From assembly GCA_030704615.1 (NCBI GenBank), contig CM060732.1, forward strand, positions 52,495,053 through 52,559,052: a stretch of DNA of 64,000 nt, given 5' to 3'. Shown piece after piece: positions 57,104 to 64,000 of this stretch. This stretch comes from Takakia lepidozioides. Lineage: Eukaryota; Streptophyta; Takakiopsida; Takakiales; Takakiaceae. Each line of letters starts with the position of its first letter. Position 1 is the stretch's first letter. A program made the position numbers and the translations under genes. Under the pieces are notes generated by a model. It saw only the letters and a program-made list of their open reading frames with translations, was not told where the DNA came from and did not search any database.

Positions 57104-57867
57104 GGCCCGGCTCTTTTATATACCCTAGGGGGCAGTGGGAAGGCTGCCGTGACACGTCACTCCTAGAAACCACCACGCCTGCTTACCCCAATCTAACCAT
57201 GAACCATCCCTTATTTAATAGGTCTTATCTTCATGCTTTTTTTCCCGCCCTTACATGACAGTTTTAATTGAACTCCTGCTCTAGCTTACTATAACTCCCC
57301 GCTTCATAATTCATTGGACCACTCTCTAATCCCCACACCCAAACCTGGGCCCCTTATTTATCACGTCACGTGACTTTTGACAAGTATGGGCAGTTACTCG
57401 GTGAGCATGCTGGCGTGAGCAAAATGGGGTCAGTTGCACATATTTTTGGGAGCATCCAAACATCCAATTTCACATGGCTAGGGCACACCAATATCTTACA
57501 AGTGGCCGTTGGCCTCAAAGTCACGTATGTGTAGGTTGCATGTCATCCAAGTGACCAACCTAGCTATGGAAGTCATCCAGGAAGAGGCTCTTATTTACGA
57601 TAGCTTCGGCTGGCGTCATATATGTATATATGAAAGTCATCCAAATGACCAACCTAGCTATGAAAGGGGCCGGAGCTGGTTTACTTGAATGATGGCCGTT
57701 AGATGGTGTCTAGTGTACCGAGGTGGTGGGGTTAGAAAAGTGGCTATAGCAGGTGGCATGTTTTAACACGTCCACATAAGCAAAATCAGGGTCCTGTAAA
57801 ACATCCAACATCCAACACCATATTTTATGCAGCATTTGTTTTCTCAGTTTTCAAAAGTAGCGCCAGC
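57104..57867. other. No gene seen
   Basis: MULE right flank without coding signal. A TATA-like ctcttttatatacc lies at 57111-57124. The tcatccaagtgaccaacctagctat segment recurs with small changes near 57545 and 57637. Confidence 0.3.
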
Positions 57868-57975
57868 GGCCACGTGCATATTCTACCCAGCACGCCATGT
57901 GGCGAACAACGAACTGGGACCTCTAGAAAGGTCGTTATATGACAGGTGGCACATTTTAACAGTTCCAGGATGGCA
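57868..57975 (+). repeat. Dispersed repeat, inverted copy of 10105-10195
   Basis: See 10105-10195; shared blocks in the same order when one copy is reverse-complemented, with indels. Confidence 0.5.
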
Positions 57976-58101
57976 GTCAACCTCTAGTTCATCTCTCCCG
58001 TTTTGGCAAACTTCATTTTCCTTTATCAGGAGGTACTGTAGGAGCCCACCAAAAAGGGAGCCTTTTGGCGAAAATTCGTCAACAGAAAAAATGCCGAGGA
58101 A

Positions 58102-58508
58102 TCTTCCTCTCTCAGAGAAAAATCCAAAATATATAGTATAAAAAAATAAAAATGTACTCATGTGAAACTCAAAATTTCCATAAAGTACGTGGCCAACCAC
58201 CTTCTCTTAAAAAATTAAAATAAATTTCGATATTACTACAAATATGGGTACCATAGTACTTTTCACTGTGAGATTCTTAAATGAGATATCGATCCCCTTT
58301 TTTCTGGAGTCTTCCTCTCTCAGAGAACAATCCAAAATATATAGTATAAAAAAATAAAAATATGCTCATGTGAGACTCAAAATTTCCATGAAGTAAATGG
58401 CCAACGCCTTTTATTAAAAAATAAAATAAAAATAAATTCCGATATTATTACAAATATGGGTACCATAGTACTTTTCACTGTGAGATTCTTACATGAGATA
58501 TCGGTGAT
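58102..58508 (+). repeat. Tandem duplication of ~200 bp
   Basis: Units 58102-58297 and 58310-58508 share tcttcctctctcagagaa, ccaaaatatatagtataaaa, caaatatgggtaccatagta and cttttcactgtgagattctt in order, with about 10% differences. AT-rich and noncoding. Confidence 0.9.
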
Positions 58509-58509
58509 C

Positions 58510-61430
58510 GATCCTTATTTATTTATTTATAACATAGTCTTTTCTTTGGTTTTCTCCAACAATCTCGCTAATTAAACTCTTTTGTAATGTTTGGTTTAAC
58601 AGTAGGTGAGATGCTGCTGATTATGATATTATTGTGCCACAAATACTATTTAACTGTTAAATAAATAAATAAATATTGGTTGGATGTCTTCCAGACTAGG
58701 GTTTTAGTCCAATATTTCCAAAGAAGATACCGTAGCCTCTTATACGATTGGGCAGAAAATAATTATTTTAAGCATTTGTCCAAGAAACAAAATTCAGAAC
58801 GTAATAGTCCAATCATGCAAAATTATTGAAAACAAATGCTGAAATTTTATAGATTTTCATAAAAAATGGCCCAATCTTGAAAATTATAATTAAATATGTA
58901 TTGAAATTATCTTAATTCATAGAAGTACATCATGATAGTTCTGATTACTGTCAATCTATAGGCTATGAAAAGAAATCAAAATCAACCTACTTTTTCATAA
59001 GTTCAGTCCAGAAAACTTAGAGAAAACTGAGAGACACTCAATCATTACTTCATAAACATCTTCATTCTTCTTCAACTACCACTAATTCAGATTCAGTACC
59101 AATAGACGGAGTCTTTGTAGACAAATCTGATAGAGCTATGTTGAATAAAGAAGAGGTTGCATTACGTTCAATGGCCTCATTCTGAAACTCAGTGTCAAAA
59201 GGTCTCAATAGTCCGCAGGTTGACCAGCCTTTTCTAATCGTACCCTCCATCCTCGCCACATCTTTCCATGACTGTAATAACGTAATAACCAACCACAAAC
59301 CAAGTTTTTTAAGTTTTTTTTACTGAAAGATCAGGTCGAACGTCTTTGGAGCAACTTCTCTTTGAAGTTGTTGTCGAACTTGAGCGGAACTCCACTTTGA
59401 ATACTGCATTTTGATTACTCATTGACTCGTTGCCCAATTAACACATATTTGGCTCATGACCTGTCTAAATTATTGTAAACTTCATAACTGGATTGCCCAA
59501 ATAAGATATATTAATGTGATATTGCCCAACCGTTCAAAGAAAAGAAAAGAATTATTGGGCAAATTTCTGCCCAACCGTATAAGAGGCTACGGTATGGCAT
59601 ATGGCAAAAACCATAAGGGTCTAAAACCCAAAGTAGGCAGTCACAGGGACTCCCACGGAACATATTTTTTGTTTTGCCTTACATTCATTAATGGGTAAGA
59701 GGTGCAAGGTAAGGTGCAAGTACCTAGTGTGTCTTTCAACTTGTTGATGTGAATAGATCCTCGTATGTACTGAGCTCGTACTAGTACCTCACAATTACAA
59801 AGTCACAAGACCTTTAGCTTATAGTTCTATCATATATGTAGGTTGCACTTGAGCAGCACTCCTTTTTGTTGCCTCCCGGGCATGACCTCATAATCACGGA
59901 CAAGGGGTACGCATGTAAAGTGGGTCTAACTCTAAACCCGTGGATGATGCAAGACAGAGAGTCTGGGTCACCCATTGCCACCCCTACATAGCAGAGGGTT
60001 ACCTGTTAACTATGAGAGACTTGTCCTTGGTCCTTGGAGTTCAGATGGTGGATGGACGATGAGCACACGAGACAAGATGGTGGTTACCATTGCAACCTGC
60101 GGTGGACAAGCCGTAGACGTTCACACGAACTTGGCCATCACAATGACAACAAGGAGGGTATGGAGTCTGCTACTTACTCTGCTGTTGGTGTCTGTGTGCG
60201 TGGTTTGATGGTAAACGAAGGTGCATTCATATTTTCTTCCGCTTGTCTGACACACACTAGCAATCAACTGTAGCACCTCGCAACTGCACTGCCTGGGCCA
60301 CGGATTGAAAGGGGATCACGTGGAGGCCTTCCCGTTTAACTTTCACGGACTATTATGTACATTCTTGCTTGTCTGACAAGGACCTTCTTTACGACATTGA
60401 ATGTAATTTGTTGAGCAGGTCGACCAGCCAGATGATCTGCATTGAATTGTAGGTAACGCATATGTCAGACACTTCATGTGGATCCTGACTACATTCAAGG
60501 CCACATTTCCCTAGAGATCTGCTTTGCAACTAAAAAAGACAGTTATAATTCTGGGCTTTGGCATTTTGGAGAGAACTGGTTACTTGACCGTGGGTATCCA
60601 TGTCTCTCCAAAATGACTCATTAGTGTCCGTCATTCATTTATCTGTGTCATCGCAAAAGAATGGGGCTACTGACACAATATACTTGAGCGACATTGAAAC
60701 CTTGGAATCTCTACATTGGTTTAGGTGGGGCATAGTAGACTGACATCCACTTAACAAGAAATGAATCAGTGAATGAAGAGCATCAACTACATTTGGAAAT
60801 GCATGCAATCGACAATCATACATGGCAGCATTAATCTTCACCCACCTCAGATTCCGGTATCTCAGCTTTTTAAGTAATTCATGCAGGGGAGCAAGACAAT
60901 GTGCAACAGGTAGTAAAGCCGGTCAGTTACATAAAATAGAAACCATAATCTCAAGTTCATTTAAAGATATTCATGACAGGAGATGCTACAGAAATCCAAT
61001 GTGCATCATGCTCAACACTTCTAGGATGAGAGCTCCCATCACATGTGTTCTAAACTAACAACTTTCCACTGTAGTAAAGGTAATCGCTGCACTGCTGTCA
61101 GGTTGATTTTCTGAGGATGGTAGGAAATTTACTTATCAAGGCTACTCCAAGAATTGGAGATATGGAACTTCTTACTTCTCCATCTCCACTTCTCCATTTC
61201 CCTCTATGAATGAGAACGAAACACAAACCAAACATCAACTCAGTAGAGCAGATACCCGCACAGCACTCCCAACTATTTGCCAGGTCAGAGCACAGCCTTT
61301 TCACGACAAAGTTCTGACAAGGCCCAGGTCCAGGCATTGCTTCACCGTTACTCAGAAAGACTTTTGGTGGGTCAAAAATGGAAACTGGACAACATCTCCC
61401 TTAGTCACCAAGCTGCTGTCCTCTACAATA
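58510..61430. other. Gene-poor AT-rich spacer
   Basis: No confident gene. One short minus-strand frame at 59062-59298 (GTIRKGWSTCGLLRPFD) faintly resembles the C-terminal part of pogo/Tigger-type DDE transposases and may be a remnant. The 61.1-61.4 kb part is the 3' flank of RPSA. Confidence 0.3.
59062..59298 (-). pseudogene. Possible remnant of a DDE (pogo/Tigger-like) transposase
   Basis: A 78-codon frame with GTIRKGWSTCGLLRPFDTEF, a pattern I associate with the region after the DDE core of CENP-B/jerky-like transposases, followed by an acidic Ser/Glu tail. No catalytic residues are visible and the match is weak. It could be chance. Confidence 0.25.
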
Positions 61431-61436
61431 CCGTGA

Positions 61437-63543
61437 CTACTGAGGAGCAGGACTCCATTCAGCAGGTGCAGCCTCCCAGCCAGTTGGAGCAGGAGGAGGT
61501 ATAGTATCCCAACCAGCAGGTGCGGGCACTGCTGGGACTTCCCAGCCTCCTGGTGCCACTGGAACTGCAAAAAGTACCAACACCAAATGTCCTCCATATG
61601 AGGTTAATCTGCTATCAGCTATTTGCTTGGTCCATACCTTTTTAGTCCCCTCCATGTCCCCGTTTCTCTGTACTTAAGTAACAACAGAAAATATAGACTT
61701 GTTAGGATTACGACAAGCTTTCTATTCCCAGGATACAAACAAATCACCAAGTGCTCAACAGATTAATCCATAGCAGATGACTAACAACAGGTAAAACAAA
61801 CCTTGAGTAGTCCATTCTGATACAGGAGCCCCTACAGGGGGGGGCACAGAAGTGGGATCGGTCTCCCACTGGCCAGCATCGCCAACCTCAGGACCCCATT
61901 GACCATCGGCAGTGGGCAAGGAAAGTGGAGGGGCCACATACTCAGCTGCTGCAAACTCAGGCGCACCTCCCTCCTCGTCTTCACGGGTTTTAGTTTCATC
62001 AGGCTCCCTGTAGAAGAAGAGATCCACCTACACCAACCACCCTCTTCTTACATAGCTACCCATCTTCCTGGCATGATTGTCAATTGGCGTGAGCTAGGAC
62101 TCTAACAATGATAGGCCTAACCTTGCCTAAAAGCATATTGAAATAGGAGAAAAGACAATGGTAAGGAGCTGCAGTCACACCTCATTGACGTCATACTGAA
62201 TAATAACTGCAAGCACAAATTGATAAATTGCTAGATTAAAGCTGGGCTATTGACATCGGTGACTGCACACTCATTCAAATCAGTGATTGTTGTTCACTGA
62301 ACACTTGAGGATGGACCACATTTAGCCAACACTACCTTTCACTTAGAAGCAACCATTTTTATTGTTATGTAAAGATGGTATAAGAGATGTAGAAGAAGGG
62401 TTCACACACCATTACGTCCCAAGGCTGGGAAGGAGTAATGGTGCCACGCATTTGAAGTACCATCCGACCCAGCAGCCAAAAGAGGCATCCAATGCTGTGT
62501 TTCCCCTTGTTGTTTGCAGGAATTGCAATATCCACATGGCGCATGGGTGAATCGGTGTCGCAGAAAGCAATTGTTGGGATATTCCCAAGCGCCGCCTCTC
62601 TGATAGGCTGCAATTCCATATCATGACAACATACCATGACAATCACCCAGAGATAACAACCACTGGGAAGTGCATACTCGTTTTTGCTCAGCCCAGTTAC
62701 TCTTATTAAGTCAAGCAATCCCATCACAACAGAGGATACATTAGTGCATCCTGAAGGTTGAAAAAGAAGAATGTCAGATCCACATACATCCTACAGACAC
62801 TCCATTTACAGCACGAAAGCCCCCTTGTTCTGAACCTAGCCACACAAATCTTCATCCTACTAGTGTTCATAAAGGCAATTCCCATTCAGCTCCATCCTAC
62901 CTATTTCACTGCAAGAACTCTAATCCCTTGCAGCGTCACTGAGCCCCATTTCTAACCAACTGGTGAGAACTGCAAGGACTTTCTGCGGAAAAAAATAGCT
63001 AACCTGATGGTCAGTGCGGGGGTCGGTGAGGATTAACAAACGAGGCTCGCAGAAAGTATTCTGCAACTGATTAGTGAAGGTACCGGGGGTATGCCGGCCC
63101 GCAATAGCCTGAGCACCGGTGTACTGGGCAAACTTCAAGACAGCACGCTGTCCATAGGGCCTTGCAGACTGCACGATAATGTCTTGAGGGTTCTCTACAG
63201 CGACTATCACCCTTGCAGCTAACTGCAGCTTGTCCCAGGTTTTTCCCACATTGATAATGAAGATCCCTGCGTCCAACGCCCGCTTTTGCCTTCAGTCAAA
63301 ACTCAACCCACCATATTGCCCTACCCGTTTCCAACTCTGTCTTACAGACACACATGCACACACACGCTAAATGCAATTCTACTCGAGTTTAGGCCCCGCA
63401 CATTCTACAAGAGCAGGAGAAGTACCATCAGAGCGCCGCTTAAACACGTAGCGCTCCATTTGAAAGTCGCAATTCTTAGTGCCCAGATGAGCATCTGATG
63501 CCAGCATCATCTGCACATCCGCCTCCTTCTGTGTGAGCACCAT
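61437..63543 (-). CDS. RPSA: 40S ribosomal protein SA (uS2), five exons
   Basis: A uS2 family component of the small ribosomal subunit, needed for 40S maturation in the cytosol. Exons: 63543-63426, 63266-63004, 62607-62410, 62027-61802, 61564-61437, all with GT-AG borders and matching phases, giving 310 residues. Hallmarks in order: [103 protein letters not shown] and [12 protein letters not shown]. An acidic, Trp/Pro-rich C-terminus ends in EWSPAP-Q. The start at 63543 (MVLTQKEAD) fits the family; an in-frame upstream ATG at 63603 would add 20 residues. The exons are intact, in contrast to all surrounding transposon genes, so this is a functional host gene. Confidence 0.95.
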
Positions 63544-63603
63544 GGTGACGCCCTGCTTCGCGACAAGGGCAACGAGGTGTGAATGCTTCCCAGAGATACG
63601 CAA

Positions 63604-64000
63604 AAGGAAGACGACGGAACGAGTAAAGCGAGGAGACAGCCTTCCTTAGGGCTTGCGACTTAGGGTTTTAGATTTTACCGCGTCTGTAGTCGTTGGATGC
63701 ATTGGATCGACGGTCTCGAGCACTGGGGTGGCCCATGACATGGCATGCCCAACCCTAAGCATGCCATGGGAAGGAGTCCATGGCATTCAAGCGCTCTCGG
63801 ACTGCAAAGACCGGGAGCATCGTTGTTGGCTATGGTGGGAGTGAATCTCGTGCGAGAATGTCAGAAATGCTTTGCCCGAGTAAGCTTCCACCATCATACA
63901 CCATTCTCTCACCATCTTCCGTTGCATGGCGTTTGAAATTCTGCTGTTTGGGCAACGGATTGGAATGTTTGTTCGATGTGCATCTCGCAGTCTCTCCCAA
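63604..64000. other. Presumed promoter and 5' region of RPSA; no gene seen
   Basis: Sequence upstream of the RPSA start on the minus strand. aaccctaa-type elements (agggtttta at 63661-63669 and aaccctaag at 63751-63759) resemble telo-box motifs common in plant ribosomal protein promoters. No further coding exon was recognised. Confidence 0.35.

Overview
The window is nuclear DNA from a green-lineage eukaryote, most likely a streptophyte alga; Chara is my best guess, by inference and not proven here. The pointers are a plant-type 3-ketoacyl-CoA synthase, an intron-rich plant-type ribosomal protein SA gene, Mutator-like and hAT transposons, Ty3/gypsy chromoviruses, tRNA-derived SINEs and a scrap of chloroplast rRNA/tRNA sequence. 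Only two host genes are clear: a single-exon KCS gene (1594-3180, minus) and a five-exon RPSA gene (61437-63543, minus). Most of the rest is transposable-element DNA in nested layers.

Layout: 1-3.6 kb holds a possible host exon and KCS. 3.6-11 kb is gene-poor, with a ~250-bp tandem repeat, two SINE copies, a chimeric plastid fragment and dispersed repeats. 11.4-26.4 kb is a minus-strand Ty3/gypsy-type element whose polyprotein runs Gag, zinc knuckles, protease, a DNMT3-like cytosine-5 DNA methyltransferase, reverse transcriptase, RNase H, integrase and a terminal PHD finger. A second, very young plus-strand chromovirus (16419-23400, 5-bp target duplication, near-identical LTRs) sits inside the methyltransferase domain. 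26.4-28.7 kb holds two tandem arrays. 29.5-31.5 kb is a decayed hAT transposase. 32138-39154 is a composite of two related chromovirus copies flanked by one 5-bp duplication, inserted into a coding-like exon. 41579-57024 is a 15.4-kb Mutator-like transposon (MULE) with ~97-bp terminal inverted repeats and a 9-bp target duplication; it carries a decayed transposase, a spliced Ulp1-like cysteine peptidase gene and several unrecognised passenger ORFs. 57-61 kb is AT-rich and gene-poor.

The most notable system is the retrotransposon that combines a DNA methyltransferase with a histone-reader-type PHD finger. DNMT capture by charophyte Ty3/gypsy elements has been reported before (de Mendoza et al. 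2018, from memory). The PHD tail, the nested disruption and the pattern of stop codons, every one explicable by a single C-to-T change, deserve attention.
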